The translations under genes were made by a program, and so were the position numbers. Of a stretch of 64,000 bases of DNA, positions 1 to 11,128 are shown in pieces. Within the stretch, counting starts at the first letter, position 1. Each line of letters starts with the position of its first letter. The stretch spans positions 34,063,078 through 34,127,077 of the forward strand of contig CM055095.1 in NCBI GenBank assembly GCA_029204225.1, in the 5' to 3' direction. Origin of the DNA: Diphasiastrum complanatum. Its lineage: Eukaryota > Streptophyta > Lycopodiopsida > Lycopodiales > Lycopodiaceae. The notes under the pieces are model-generated. The model was not told the origin of the DNA. It saw only the letters and a program-made list of their open reading frames with translations, and did not search any database.

Positions 1-295
1 CATGCATCCTTTTCTCTTTTTGAAAAAAATCAAAGATGAGCAATTGTGTTCGTTGTGGATATGTAGAGAGATTGGGGGTCCTCTTAATTCAAGCACGTGC
101 CATTTTTTACCCTATCTTTTACTTTAGCAACGTGTTGTGTTTAAGCTAATCATTTTTATATATCAAGAACCAGCTCTGCAATTGACCAGTATTGGTGGAA
201 AGAGGAAAGACAATGATATTTGCTAAACTTTTGGCCATGCGAGTGTGGAAAGTACATGAAATTAAGGTTTCTTGCTTGTTGCATCTCCTATGCAG
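1..295 (+). other. Intron of the dipeptidyl peptidase-like gene (3' part)
   Basis: AT-rich sequence with no protein similarity that I can read, ending in a pyrimidine-containing stretch and TATGCAG at 289-295. The peptidase homology starts in frame directly after this AG, so I take it as the 3' end of an intron whose upstream exons lie before the window. Confidence 0.6.
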
Positions 296-853
296 CTTGA
301 CAATAGAGGAAGTGCCAGGAGGGGTTTAAAGTTTGAGAGCTCAATCAAGTACCGGATGGGGCGTACTGATGTTGAGGACCAAGAAACAGGTATTCAATGG
401 TTGATACGGCAAGGGCTGGCAAAACCTGGTAGAATAGGTGCATATGGTTGGAGTTATGGAGGGTACCTGGCAGCCATGATGTTGGCTCGTTGTCCAGAAC
501 TTTTACTATGTGCTGTTGCTGGTGCTCCAGTAACCTCTTGGGATGGATATGACACCTACTATACGGAAAAGTACATGGGAACACCAGAGAATAATTCCGC
601 AAACTTTGAATTCAGTTCTGTAATGCACCATGCCCACAGAATCCAAGGTCAACTTCTACTAGTACATGGTATGATTGATGAGAATGTGCATTTTAGACAC
701 ACTGCAAGACTCATCAATGCACTCATCGCTGCAGGGAAAGAATACGATCTTTTGGTATTCCCTGACGAAAGACATATGCCAAGGGGCCTTTCAGATCGCA
801 TTTACATGGAAGAACGTATCTGTGATTTTTTGGAAAAACACTTAAGTATCTGA
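296..853 (+). CDS. Dipeptidyl peptidase IV-like serine peptidase, terminal exon
   Basis: This is the C-terminal 185 residues of a prolyl-oligopeptidase family (S9B, DPP IV-like) alpha/beta-hydrolase, which cleaves short peptides after Pro or Ala. The triad is visible: Ser53 in GWSYGGYL, Asp128 in HGMIDENVH and His160 in DERHMPR (numbered from the exon start). [10 protein letters not shown] at the exon start and [11 protein letters not shown] are typical of plant DPP-like proteins. I start at 296, after the splice acceptor, because the eight codons before it (from a TTG at 272) do not fit the family. The N-terminal beta-propeller and upstream exons are outside the window. The stop is TGA at 851-853. 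The exon has no internal stop, so the gene may be functional. Confidence 0.88.
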   Translation, partial: LDNRGSARRGLKFESSIKYRMGRTDVEDQETGIQWLIRQGLAKPGRIGAYGWSYGGYLAAMMLARCPELLLCAVAGAPVTSWDGYDTYYTEKYMGTPENNSANFEFSSVMHHAHRIQGQLLLVHGMIDENVHFRHTARLINALIAAGKEYDLLVFPDERHMPRGLSDRIYMEERICDFLEKHLSI

Positions 854-1850
854 GAGAGCAATTGCATATTTCAGGCCAATGTTGGTGATTACTTTGACGC
901 TGACTGGGGAGTACTTGTTTGTATAAGTAATTTTTTAAACTAAACTGGGTTTTGTAATTGTTGATGATTAAGGGATTTATTTATCCTGCCATCCAACTTC
1001 AATTGGATTGTTTGTGTAGAAGGAAAAGTTACTAGTAAGATCATAGATGCATGATAGTTTACGTAGTTTCAATGGAGTTCTCATTTTTCCCCACGGAACT
1101 TGGAATATTATCTTTGAAAGTCTTAAGGGTTTTTGAGGCTATTTCGTGATATGAATCACATAAACACACAGCTTTCACATGGGAAAGCTGCGACGTAAGG
1201 TTTATTTTTTTGAGGTTAAATCTGTCTCGGATCTAGCACCGTTAGTGGCAAACAGGATTGCAGAATCTTGCTAGCCATTGTTCAAACTGAAAATTGCCAC
1301 ATTTTGAACAAGCTTTGTACATCTAAAGGTCAAGCTGTTTGAACTGATAAGCCTTGCTGTCAGCTTCAAGTTATTGATCTACTGCTATATTTCATCTGCT
1401 TTTGCATATAATTTTCATGTGTTTGTGAGGCAACATGAACAAGATAAAAAGTAAGCTAGCAAATTCATCAGAGTCCTGGGATTTACGAGTGGACATTTCA
1501 AGGGGTGAGCACTCTAATTGATAGAATAGCTGGCTGGTATCCAATAGTCCGTGGTGTGTCAGACTTATAAACCTTTGACCAAATAGATTTGTTGCTCTGT
1601 TGTGGATGCCTCTTTGCCCCCCCCCCCCGGCCCCTCACATGAGTTTGTTATTTGCTGAGATGAAAATGAGGATATATAATAAACATTTTCAGTAATGTCA
1701 CATTGAGCTGAGAATTGCAAAAGCCAATTGTCGAAACTTGTCGTTGGGAAAATAAAAGATTTTCACCAAAAGAACAATAGCTGAAGAGAGACTATAAAGA
1801 TTGGATAGAAACCTAGAAATACAAAGATATCTAAAGAGCATAGCTTAAAT
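854..1850. other. 3' UTR and intergenic DNA; poly-C tract
   Basis: No coding similarity is seen. The first few hundred bases after the peptidase stop are probably its 3' UTR. A run of 12 C residues lies at 1617-1628. Nothing else is recognisable. Confidence 0.5.
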
Positions 1851-2350
1851 GAACCGTCCACGGTTCACCACGGTTCAGAGAACCGTACAGTGAACCGTAC
1901 GGTTCACAAATTTTTTTGCTGGAACCGTGGTGAACCGTATAGTTAATCAATATTAATTAATTTTCCTTTTTGGTTCTCACTCCCAAAAATAGCCCAAAAA
2001 AATGCCAAAAAGAATCTGTGACATGAAATCTGGTTCAATCTGTGAAATCATTTGTGAAATCAGAGGACCATTTGTGAAATCTGTGAAATCTGGTTCAATC
2101 TTTGAAATCATTTGTGAAATAAGATCCAAAAATCTGTGAAATCTGGTTCATTCTGTGAAATTTGTGAAATCAGAGGACCATTTGTGAACTGTGTGAAATC
2201 TGTGAAATTTATGAAATGAGGACCAAAAATGACTTGGGAGGGGTTTTGGGGGGAAATTGGGAAAAAAAAAAATTAAGTAACTACAGGAACTGTACCACGG
2301 TTCATGAACCGTGGTACGGTTTCCACCACGGTTCCCAGGGCCCACGGTTC
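1851..2350. mobile_element. 500-bp fold-back / MITE-like element rich in ACGGTTC palindromes
   Basis: The left arm (1851 to about 1945) and right arm (about 2287-2350) are made of alternating GAACCGT and ACGGTTC, so the ends are inverted repeats of each other and are also palindromic internally. The left end starts GAACCGTCCACGGTTC and the right end stops CCCACGGTTC. Between them, 2025-2220 is a degenerate tandem array of TCTGTGAAATC and CATTTGTGAAAT units. No ORF is present. No clear target-site duplication is visible, so the superfamily cannot be assigned. Confidence 0.6.
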
Positions 2351-2357
2351 TGAGAAC

Positions 2358-3181
2358 ATCACATAGAAAGCCATATCAAAAGTCTTTTATCAAGACTACT
2401 CATCCTTTGGAGCTTATACACTCGGATGTTCATTTTTCTTCTTCTAAAAGTATTGGTGGTGAACATGTTTTTTCACCTTTATTGATGACTTTACAAGATA
2501 TACTTGGTTGTATCTACTTTCTTCAAAAGCTATGGTATTTGATCACTTCCTAATCTTCAAAGCTTATGTTGAGAAACAGTTTGCTTTCAAAATTAAAGTT
2601 TTAAAATGTGATGGAGGAGGTGAATACATCTCCAACAAGTTTCATGAATATTGTGAAGGTGAAGGACTAAAGAGAGAGTTTTATTGTGCTTATTATCCAG
2701 TTTTTGGATGTGCTTGCTTTGTTCATGTACCCTTGGAAACAAGGAAAAGAGATAATCCTAATTCTATCAAAGGGATCATGATTGGATATGCATCCAACAA
2801 GAAAGCTTATAGAATCTATGTTCCCTCTACCTCAACTACAAATGAGAGTAGGGATGTTATATTCCATGAGGATCAAAAATACATTTTTGAGAAGGCCGAG
2901 TTCAAACATTCTCACAAAGATATTCCAATCATCACCCTTGAAGACTATCATGGAGAGATGGGGCCGAGAATTGAAAAGGAATCACCTCGAATCTTTTCAC
3001 CAAGGAGGTCTCAAAGAGAAAGATCCGAGCCTAGGAGGCTTACTTATGAAGATACTTGAAGCACATCGACACATCGTCTTGTATTGCAGATATGCTCACC
3101 AAACCTTTGAGCAAGAGTTCCTTCATCAAGCATAGAGCCAATCTTGGAGTAATACCAAGATCCATGTTCAAGTCAATATAG
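2358..3181 (+). pseudogene. Copia pol remnant (integrase joined to RNase H tail), D-related
   Basis: This is a decayed Ty1/copia polyprotein. It reads from the end of the integrase zinc region (SHRKPYQKSF, then HPLELIHSDVH with the first catalytic Asp) through a second Asp region (KCDGGGEY) to EGLKREF. It then skips the last part of the integrase core and resumes in the C-terminal part at VFGCACFVHVPLETR up to 3059. Reverse transcriptase is missing. The last codons before the stop at 3179-3181 encode the family's RNase H tail (IADMLTKPLSKSSF). Wording is closest to element D at 35.8-50.6 kb. At least one frameshift (near 2500) and two deletions are present. Confidence 0.75.
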
Positions 3182-3195
3182 ATTGTTTTTAGGAG

Positions 3196-3610
3196 TGTTG
3201 AAATTGAAAAATAATCCATCTTGACTTAAGGCTTGCTACAAACATTGTACCATGCAACTGTTATACCTCGAGCTACCTCAAACTCCATAAATATGTGTAG
3301 CTCTTCTCGTAATTTTTGATGAAGAACCAAAGCTTTGTAGCTATCTCATGCCATTTTGGATCCACACCATTTTTGCTTGATATCTCTCTCACTTTCTCTC
3401 TCTAACTCGTGTTGAGGCTAATGCTCATACACTAATTTCTTATACTTTTGCTCATTTATGATTCATTGCTATCATTCTCTGATTCTTAGCATGCTAGATT
3501 GTGGGTCAGCCATAACTTCTATACTAGATCTTGCTATTCAATCTAGAATTGGGTTATTGTGCTAATCATAAAGCTTAATTAGATCTATCATACTTGTGGT
3601 CATCCCCACA
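3196..3610 (+). repeat. Putative 3' LTR of the copia remnant
   Basis: After the pol stop a purine stretch AGGAG is followed by TGTTGAAATTG, a normal LTR start. A TG...CA unit can be closed at CCCCACA (3604-3610). The right boundary is a guess because no second copy is in the window. Confidence 0.4.
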
Positions 3611-3629
3611 CGTGTGAATTCTGGAAATT

Positions 3630-3840
3630 TTGTCAACTACCTTATCACCCTCCTTGAAAGTGAGAACATGCTTCTCAAAATCAATTAATAGAGAAGGCGA
3701 TTTACTAAATAACCATTCATAACCTAAGATTAAATCAGTACGAGCTAGGTCTAAAACATGAAAATTAACTAATTATGTGTGTCCTTGCATTTCGGGACTT
3801 TTACGTTCCAAGTCTCCAGCTCTGCTCCTAAAGCTAGATA
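3630..3840 (-). pseudogene. Ty3/gypsy protease remnant
   Basis: On the minus strand the frame reads LDLARTDLILGYEWL followed by a Ser-Pro and acidic stretch ending in FKEGDKVV. This is the C-terminal half of a gypsy retropepsin, where the conserved (T/C)D(L/I)ILG...WL motif packs against the active site. The active-site DSG part is not readable. An in-frame stop interrupts the segment upstream of LIFMF. Confidence 0.55.
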
Positions 3841-4051
3841 AACTTTATATCTATGATTGCTAGCTTCAGTTTACAAGCTGAGTTTATGCACAAGATGAAA
3901 ATTAATAAAATTCTTGCTACTACTAACGATACAAATATTTCTTTCATCTTATTGACATGCTGCTACAAGTCACCACCATTCAATTTCATGGTTACCAACT
4001 GATGATTCAGGTGCAAAACCTGAATGCTTGACTTCTCTTCATAGTCAGCCT

Positions 4052-4327
4052 TCAGTCTCTCCAAATTTCATGACTGGTATTGTTATCAGTAGTCTTCATC
4101 AATATTTCTTCAGATAAAGACATTGCAATCCATGATGCAGCTTTGTCATCTCGCTTCTTCCAATCACTCAGGGCTTTGGCATTTTTTGGTTCTGGTTCTG
4201 GATTAGTACCATCCACTAATCCCCAAAAATCTTGAACCTTCATGAGAATCTTGGTCTTATGCATTTAGAAGCGATAGTTTGTGCCATCAAACATCACAAT
4301 GTTCTTTTGCATCAGTACAGCTGCCAT
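4052..4327 (-). pseudogene. Copia gag N-terminus, broken by a stop
   Basis: Starting at the ATG at 4327 the product begins MAAVLMQKNIVMFDGTNY and, after an in-frame TAA at about 4265-4267, continues MHKTKILMKVQDFWGLVDG to SHEIWRD. This is the copia Gag (UBN2-type) N-terminal domain that forms the virus-like particle. It sits about 100 bp inside a PBS and LTR, the expected order for a minus-strand element. Everything downstream of the first 90 or so residues is lost. Confidence 0.75.
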
Positions 4328-4418
4328 CTTTTCTCCTCAAATTTGTCGTACTAAACTGGACATACTAGTAACCTGAATCTACCTAGGCTTCTGCTCTCCT
4401 AAGAGCTCTCCTAAGAAC

Positions 4419-4430
4419 GCTCTGATACCA
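4419..4430 (-). promoter_or_regulatory. tRNA-iMet primer-binding site
   Basis: The minus strand reads TGGTATCAGAGC, complementary to the 3' end of plant initiator Met-tRNA. It directly abuts the CA end of the LTR at 4431 and lies upstream of the gag start at 4327. Confidence 0.85.
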
Positions 4431-4925
4431 TGATAATAAAGAGCACAACAGATACTGCTGTCAATAACTAAGTCTATAGCAGGACCGATTCACTAGCATG
4501 CAGACAATACAAGATCTATTAGCTACCATTATAAAGAACATAGCTCATGTCCGAGAAGAGAAACGATGTAGCATATTGCAATCACACATGAACCACACAG
4601 ATAAACACTCAGCAGAATGCGTTATCAAGACTACAAGAGGAAACAAGAGAAGATCAACTAGTTCTCATTAAGCAAAATGTGCATCAAAATTCTCTACATC
4701 GCTACAGATACTGCATGTATATACAATGTAGGTGATGATTAAAAGAATCATTTATCCGAACTAATCACGGTGTTTAATCTAAAACACTACGGATTCCTGT
4801 CTCAGTCGTGAGAGAGAATATTATTTTGTTACTGACGACTGGATTTGACTTAGTGGGCTGACGTGCTAGTTTGATAATCTGCTGATGTTCTAAAAAAAAT
4901 GTTTATAGTTCATACTAACTTAACA
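4431..4925 (-). repeat. 5' LTR (495 bp) of the minus-strand copia remnant
   Basis: On the minus strand the unit starts TGTTAAGTTAG and ends TTTATTATCA, immediately followed by the PBS. A TATA-like TATATAC lies near 4716 on the minus strand. The matching 3' LTR is not in the window. Confidence 0.75.
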
Positions 4926-5877
4926 CTATTGTCTGTAATATTATGAGCTCTCATTGCCAAAAGGTGCACATTTGAAGCTCCTCTATTCAAAAGAAAGTGG
5001 AAGTTCTTTGAGGTCTTGATATATGGGAACACAATCAATTGTGTCCAACACTTGTGCTACTTGAAAAGCCATCACTGATTTTACGTTGCAAATCAACTCC
5101 TGGACAATGGCATTGATGTTCCTCAAGAAGAATGCACATGTTTGAAGGTGGTTGCAGTAAATGGTTCTGACCAAACAAGAATAGTTAGATGAACCTCATG
5201 AAGTAAGGTTGCTGCACAACAATAGTAGCACAAAGGAAGGTCTGGGCTATTGAGCCACAAGAGCAATTGATTGTGGAGATACTGTGTTGACTTGCATCTA
5301 TTTCTACATATTTTTGGACATGCTTTGGGCGTTTTCTTTCACCATCTCATCTTTGGGCATTCATTTCATTAAGATGTAGTAGTTGATGTGGTTGCTCTAA
5401 TTTGTTTAAAACGATATCTCATCTTCATCGCAGGCCCTATATTATCTTCATTCATACATGTGTATTATCTCCATTTTAAGCGGCGGCAGAGGGGGGAGGG
5501 GGGATGAGTGCTATTTCCAGTATAACGGTGTAGTGTTGTCCTCTTCGTGTTTTCTAATTGTATGACCATGGGCTGTTCAGCTAGATTTTATGTTCATATA
5601 GCCTGCATGATGTTCACTAGAGGATAGAATGCGTGATTCTCATGTGGTAACCGGTTGTTCGTAGTGATATCATCTAAAAGGAAAAATTGTTGTTGACAAA
5701 ATTCTAGGCTTGTAAGCTTCATGATGATACTACATAGTATGAAAAAATGTTTTGCATCAAGATCTTTAGAAGTTCATTTTTGAAAAGGAAATGAAGTCAG
5801 TAAATCGATGCTTTATGATGTTTGACTATGTGTAATTCTCTTTTGTGCTAATGGCATTGATGAGAGATCAAGTCAGC
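4926..5877. other. Unassigned sequence with one unrecognised minus-strand ORF
   Basis: No retroelement coding is seen. A 63-codon minus-strand frame at 4983-5174 begins just after TTTGGTCAG, which could be a splice acceptor, and is not low-complexity. It could be a decayed host exon, but I do not recognise it. The rest is unremarkable. Confidence 0.25.
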
Positions 5878-5921
5878 GCTCTGATACCACTGTTGGGAGT
5901 CGAGCGGTGCTCTGATATGAA
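5878..5921 (-). promoter_or_regulatory. Two tandem PBS-like sites at an LTR border
   Basis: On the minus strand TGGTATCAGAGC (5878-5889) follows an LTR-like CCCAACA end with one base between. A second, degenerate copy, TTCATATCAGAGC (5909-5921), follows the CATCA end of the LTR at 5922. A PBS at the outer edge of what should be a 3' LTR is unexpected. Confidence 0.5.
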
Positions 5922-6929
5922 TGATGAGAATCGTGAGAAGAAAAATTCACGAAAACATTCGCGACTCTCTTTCGAAATTTGGATGGAGTTTAGATGCGTT
6001 CGCTGCGCACTGCCAGTTGAAACACTCCTAGAATCCTTCAGAGGGTAGTCAAATACTACTGATCTACGTTCATAAAATTAATATAGAATTCGTCTTCAAC
6101 CAAGGTGTGGAATTCAACAAGAAAACTCAGACATATTAAAATAAACAGCATAAGCATGTGACATTCAAGATCAGACACAACCAGAAAATAATTTATATTG
6201 ATTTTCTCTGATTCTTTCAGGGCACTGCATGTGAATCCAGCAGTGTGTTGGCGTGAGAGAAGCATAGTTCTCTCACGAGTATTAGTCTCGTTTTACTAGC
6301 GGACAATCGGATCTTCTGATTCTAGACAGAATTGTCTTCTCGCACGCAGGCGGAGCTTCCGTCTGTGTTCGTCTTGATTGCTTACTAGCATCAGACTACT
6401 TCTTGTTCTTTTTTTCTTACTCGGTTACACATTGTGTATCCTATTGATATATGTCAAGTATTATTCAGTAAGTACAATCTCTCTATGCAAATCTAAGATT
6501 AGAGTGATTAACCATCTACAACTAACCAGAGAATTACAAGAGTGGCAGTTTAGCCACGACCTAGGGAGTATCTACTGACGTCATGCCATCAGGTCAGATC
6601 TCTGTACTTTTGGTACTTGCGTGATCTCTAGTGGTACTCCTTGGAGCGTGAGGATAGAACAGGTTTCGTTTACCTCGTTCGCCTTTCTCTCGTATAGGAA
6701 AACAAGGGAATCTTGTTTGTGGATCGTTCGTGTTTGTGAACCGTTGGTCTTCGTCTTCGTTGACTTTTGTATTCACGAAACTCTTCGTGTTTCATGTCTT
6801 CAGATGTTCGAGTTCGTGAAGATGCGTCATCATATTCGTTGACTTTCATGTTCGCAAAACTCTTCGTGTGTCGTGTTGAGGGGCTGTAAGCTAGCAAGGC
6901 TTTGTGTTTAGAAACACTTTGTTTCTTCA
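5922..6929 (-). repeat. Copia A 3' LTR (1008 bp)
   Basis: On the minus strand it starts TGAAGAAACAAAGTG directly after the polypurine tract GAGAGGGAG and ends CGATTCTCATCA. Boundaries come from comparison with a partial copy at 10596-11128 and a full copy at 62052-63064. The family A pol frame reads through into the LTR instead of stopping before it. Confidence 0.85.
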
Positions 6930-7727
6930 ACTCCCTCTCAAAGCATGATAGCCTTATGATCCCAAGACTGCTCCTTTGCCTCTCAAAGAGTCCTTTGTCC
7001 AGAGCCTTTGTGAAGATATCAGCAACCATATCTTTCGTTCCGATGAAGGTGGTTTGCATCATCTTCTTCTCAATCAAATCCCTGATCAAGTGATACTTGA
7101 TCGCAATGTGCTTCATCCTGGAATAGAACACGGGATCCTTCGTGAGGTGTATTGCAGAGGTGTTTTCCATCTGCAAGACCAGTGGCTCATTCCTTGTTGT
7201 GCCCAATTCGTCTAGAAACTGCCTTAGCCAAATTATTTCGTTGGCCATCTTTGCTACTGCTACGTACTCTGCTTCGTAGAACGACTGAGCTACAATGGTC
7301 TGCTTCTTCCTGACCCAGAGAACTGCTGCTCCTGATGCAATGGTGCATCCTCCTGAAACTCTTTTACAGTCGTCCCTAAGAGATGCCCAGCTAGCATCGT
7401 TGTAGGAAAGTATCTTGAGACCTACACCATGACAATAACACAAGCCATAATTCCTCGTTAATTGAAGATATTGCAAAATTTGTTTCGCAATTTTTCAATG
7501 TGTTGAGCCTAGATTCGTGCAGAATTGGCTCATCCTAAATACTGCATAAGCAATATCAGGATGTGTGTTGTCTGCAAAGTATATCAGTGAACCTATCAGT
7601 CTTCTGTAAGGAGTGAGCTGCATCTGTTCTCTTTCTTCCTAAGTCTTTGGACAGTTGTCATTTGTTAGCACCGTTCCTGTGAGCATTGGAGTGTTCGCTC
7701 CTTTGCAGTTCAGCATCCCAAAGTCTT
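6930..7727 (-). pseudogene. Copia A RNase H and end of reverse transcriptase
   Basis: RNase H degrades the RNA strand of the RNA-cDNA hybrid. The frame from 7476 shows SYNDASWASLRDDCK, the catalytic-type EAEYVAVA region, and TKDMVADIFTKALDKG before the purine tract. MENTSAIHL stands where DNTSAIHL is usual in the sister copy at 63 kb, a loss of a catalytic-type Asp. Residues 7480-7727 carry the end of RT (EEREQMQLTPYRR, MSQFCTN) but are cut by stops and frame changes. Confidence 0.85.
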
Positions 7728-8520
7728 CTAGGACCTTCTGGGTGTATCTGACTGGTGAAGGTATAACTTGCCTCCCTCATAGTCCCTTTCAATTTGTAAG
7801 CCTAGGTAACACATGGCTTCTCCCAGATCCACTATCTCAAAATGTTTCGAGATGTCTGTCTTTACTTTAGCATTTAGCCGCTCACTCCTACAAAGTATCA
7901 GAGTGTCATCCACATATACAGCCACTATGATGATCTGCCCATCTGGAACTCTGACATACACATTGGAGTCAGCCAACAGATGCTTGAATCCCAATGATTT
8001 CAGGGCCTGAACCTTCTTCTTGTACTATTGTTGGGCTGATTGCTTCAGATCGTAGATGCTTCTATGCATTCTGCATACATAGTCAGAAAGTGAATTCGAG
8101 ACAAATCCTGGGGGTTGATCCATGTAGACTTCTTCGTCTAATTTGCCATGCAAGAAGGCTGTCTTCTCGTCCACAATGTGGATCCTGAGGTCATAAGCTA
8201 CTACATATGCGAACAACAGTTGTAGGGATGAATGTTTGACGACAGGAGAGAAGATTTCAGAATAGTCAATGCCGTATCTCTGAGAGAAACCCTTCGCTAC
8301 CAGTCTTGCCTTGTATTTCATCACACTCCCGTTTGGTCCATATTTGAGTTTGAAAACCCATTTGCATTTGACAGTCTTCCGCTTATGAGGTAATGGCTCC
8401 AACGTCCATACTTGGTTCTTCCTCATGGACTCCATCTCTTCGTTCATGGCTTCGATCCATTTGTCCTTTTCTGGACCTTCAATCGCCTCCTCAAATGTCT
8501 ATGGTTTACCACTGAACCTG
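7728..8520 (-). pseudogene. Copia A reverse transcriptase core
   Basis: Two frames carry the polymerase. 8447-8025 holds the start (ESMRKNQVWTLEPLP, KCKWVFKLKYGPNG, KARLVAKGFSQ) and motif A as VDEKTAFLHG, keeping the first catalytic Asp. 7994-7728 holds the YVDD box (VAVYVDDTLIL) and LGLQIERDYEGG. They are separated by a stop or frameshift near 8010-8025, and YDLKQSAQQ replaces the usual YGLKQA. It cannot give a full-length enzyme. Confidence 0.88.
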
Positions 8521-9579
8521 TAGAATTCTTCTGATGTGCTGGCACAAATCTTGCTGGCGCTCTTTGTGATCTTGTCGACTTTCTGGGAGATCCTCCCGGA
8601 ACAGCTATGCCTTTGCCCTTGTCTGCTCTGCTTGGTCCGAAACCATCTTAGTTTATAGGAACTGCGGCGGCAGGCTACCTCTCGAATCTTTCTTCGTCTG
8701 ATTTGTCGTTCGAATGGGAGACGACATGAAAATCTTCATTTTCGTGTTCGTCCTTTGCTCCCTCTGACATTGGCAGCAAGTCATAGTACTGTCTTTCCAT
8801 AACTTCATAGCTAACAGGGTCTTTGTTGGCCATTGTCCTGCTCTTGTCGAATTTGACATCCATCACTGTTTTCACAGTGTTCGTGTCTGGCATGTAGATT
8901 CTGTAGTATGAGAATTATTGTCATAACCTACCAGAAACCCTTGCTCGGCTTTCTCATCAAGCTTCTTGCGAAGCTTATCAGGAATATGTGCATATGCTGC
9001 ACAGCCAAATATTCTGACTTGAGATAGGTTGGGCTTTCTACCCCACCATAGCTCATGTGGTGTCATGTGAGGAACACCAAATTTACCTATCCTGTTCTGG
9101 ATGTATGCGGCTATAGCTACTGCTTCAGCCCACAGTGCCCTTGGAGCCTTCGAATAGGCCATCATGCATCTGGCTACTTTCATTAGGGTCCTGTTCTTTC
9201 ATTCAGCAACACCATTGTGCTGCGGTGTGTAGGCTGCAGTTTTTCTGTGAATGATGCCACGATCATTGCAGAAGTCAATGAAGCAATTCGAGATATATTT
9301 GCCTCCTCGATCTGTTCTGATTTGCTTCACCTTGCTGTCTGTGCATCTCTCAGCCCAATTCACATATTCTGTGAATTTGTCGAGTGCTTCAGATTTATTC
9401 TGAATAAAATACACTCTGGCAAACTTGCTATAGTCATCAATGAAGGTTGTATAATAATTTGAACCTCCTACTGAGATCACGTTGACTGGACCGCAGATGT
9501 CAGAGTGCACCAGATCCAAAATCTTTGTTGTTCTGTAGGAGTCTTTGACGAATAATGTGCATGAATTCTTTCCTTTCAA
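8521..9579 (-). pseudogene. Copia A integrase
   Basis: The frame at 9579-9199 contains LVHSDICGPV, QIRTDRGGKY and HNGVAE, the D,D,E triad that joins cDNA to the target. It ends at TGA where the consensus ERKNRT would continue. An Arg codon CGA has become TGA. The next frame (9183-8872) continues MKVARCMMAY to the GYD-like C-terminal region. From 8870 to 8520 the variable linker to RT is scrambled by stops. Confidence 0.88.
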
Positions 9580-9582
9580 ACA

Positions 9583-10371
9583 TTATTCACAGTTGGCCAA
9601 ATTGGTTGCATTCGAGATGATGACCCCTGTTATTGCTCTATGATGACTTGCCTGGTAGAGTGCCATTGAGTTCATGTGGCAGAGTCTTCTATGCCACAAA
9701 GTGTCTGGCGAGTCGTCATGAGTCTGATGTATCTGATCTGCAAGTAGGCGTACCTTCAGATGATATAGGTTCCATTTCTTCCAGCCTTGAACAATGAGAG
9801 TGCTGGTGCTGGCATCAATCATGTTGCATGCTTCGTTAAAAAATGTCACATGCATCCCTGCATCTGCTATTCTTGCTACAGAGAGCAAGTCTTGCTGTAG
9901 AGTTGCCACGAATAGAATGTCTTCGAGTCGTCTATCTCTGCCGTTGGTGTTGAGCCAGAGTGAACCAATACTGTTCACTTGATGTCTGGATCCATCTCCA
10001 AGAACTATGAATCTTGAGGGACTTGCACTTCTAAAATCAGACATGATTCGTCTTGATGTCATGAAGTGCGAGATGGCTTTCGAATCCAGGATCACCTCGT
10101 GCGTGTCAGACGTTGATGCTGCACACACATCTTCATAGATGTAGGCGGTTGAACAATTTTTGTTCGTTCTTTCTTTGCTCATCTTCGAGCTCTTGAGCTC
10201 CTCAACATAGGAAAAACTATTATCGTTCTCCTGTCTGTTCTGTGCTGATCTGTTTCTTGGGTTTTGGCGGCAATGCATGGTTGCATGACCCTTCTTATGG
10301 CAATGGATACACTCAATTTTGGGATTGAGCCAGCAGGTATCTACTGTATGCCTGTCTCTTCTACATCTCAT
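9583..10371 (-). pseudogene. Copia A zinc knuckle, protease and GAG-pre-integrase
   Basis: This 262-residue frame has a CCHC knuckle for RNA binding (CIHCHKKGHATMHC, near residue 20), then the aspartic protease region with VILDSKAISH where VILDSGATSH is normal. The loss of the DSG glycine should inactivate it. LGDGSRHQV, LLSVARIADAG and LWHRRLCHMN of the GAG-pre-integrase/zinc domain follow. A TAA separates it from the integrase frame (CE, stop, CLKGKN). Confidence 0.85.
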
Positions 10372-10595
10372 GCAGGTCTTCTTGTTGGCATCTTGTCGTT
10401 TCGACCTTCCTTTGGTCTTCCAGTTGCTTTTGCTGGTCCCCTCTGCTTGCTGCTCACGATCCTGCCTCTGATTTGACTCCCTCTTAGGCTTGAATTGTTT
10501 CTTTGATTTTTCTTTGTTGCCATAGAGTGCCTGGTCAGAACCATCTTTGTGATCAAGGTGCTCTCTGGCCTCGACAATCGCCTTTTCGAGATTCG
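10372..10595 (-). pseudogene. Copia A gag, basic C-terminal part
   Basis: The segment is rich in Lys, Arg and Gln (KKNQRN, KATGRPKEGRN), as in the tail of copia Gag before the knuckle. It is joined abruptly at about 10595 to a partial family A LTR, so the first two thirds of gag and the leader are deleted. Confidence 0.55.
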
Positions 10596-11128
10596 TGCTT
10601 CTTGTCCTTATTTTCTTACTCGCTTACACATTGTGTATCCTATTGATATATGTCAAGTATTATTCAATAAGTACAGTCTCTCTATGCAAATCTAAGATTA
10701 GAGTGATTAACCATCTACAACTAACCAGAGAATTGCAAGAGTGACAGTTTAGCCATGACCTAGGGAGTATCTGGTCAGATCTTTGTACTTTTGGTACTTG
10801 TGTGATCTCTGTGGTACTCCTTGGAGTGTGAGGACAGAACAGGTTTCGTTTCCACCATTGGTTAATTTACCTCGTTTGCCTTTCTCTCGTATAGGACCGC
10901 AAGGGAATCTCGTTTGTGGATCGTTCGTGTTCGCGAACCCTTGGTCTTCATCTTCGTTGACTTTTGTGTTCATGAAACTCTTCGTGTTTCATGTCTTCAG
11001 ATGTTTGAGTTCGCAAAAATGCTCGTCATTATCTTCGTTGACTTTTGTGTTTGTGAAACTCTTCTTGTATCATGTCGACGGGCTGTAAGCTAGCAAGGCT
11101 TTGTGTTCAGAAACACTTTGTTTCTTCA
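10596..11128 (-). repeat. Copia A LTR, truncated copy (5' 533 bp)
   Basis: It aligns with 6396-6929, including the TGAAGAAAC start at 11128. The U5-side half of the LTR, the PBS and the gag start have been deleted between here and the gag remnant. The flanks of the two LTRs do not show a matching 5-bp duplication. Confidence 0.8.

Noticed and set aside
2025-2220. Tandem GTGAAATC repeats, considered as a CRISPR-like array
   Set aside because: There are no regular spacers, units vary in length, the host is a plant, and the array is inside a fold-back element.
4983-5174. 63-codon minus-strand ORF as a host exon
   Set aside because: It has a plausible acceptor and normal composition, but no domain or family that I recognise and no neighbouring exon.
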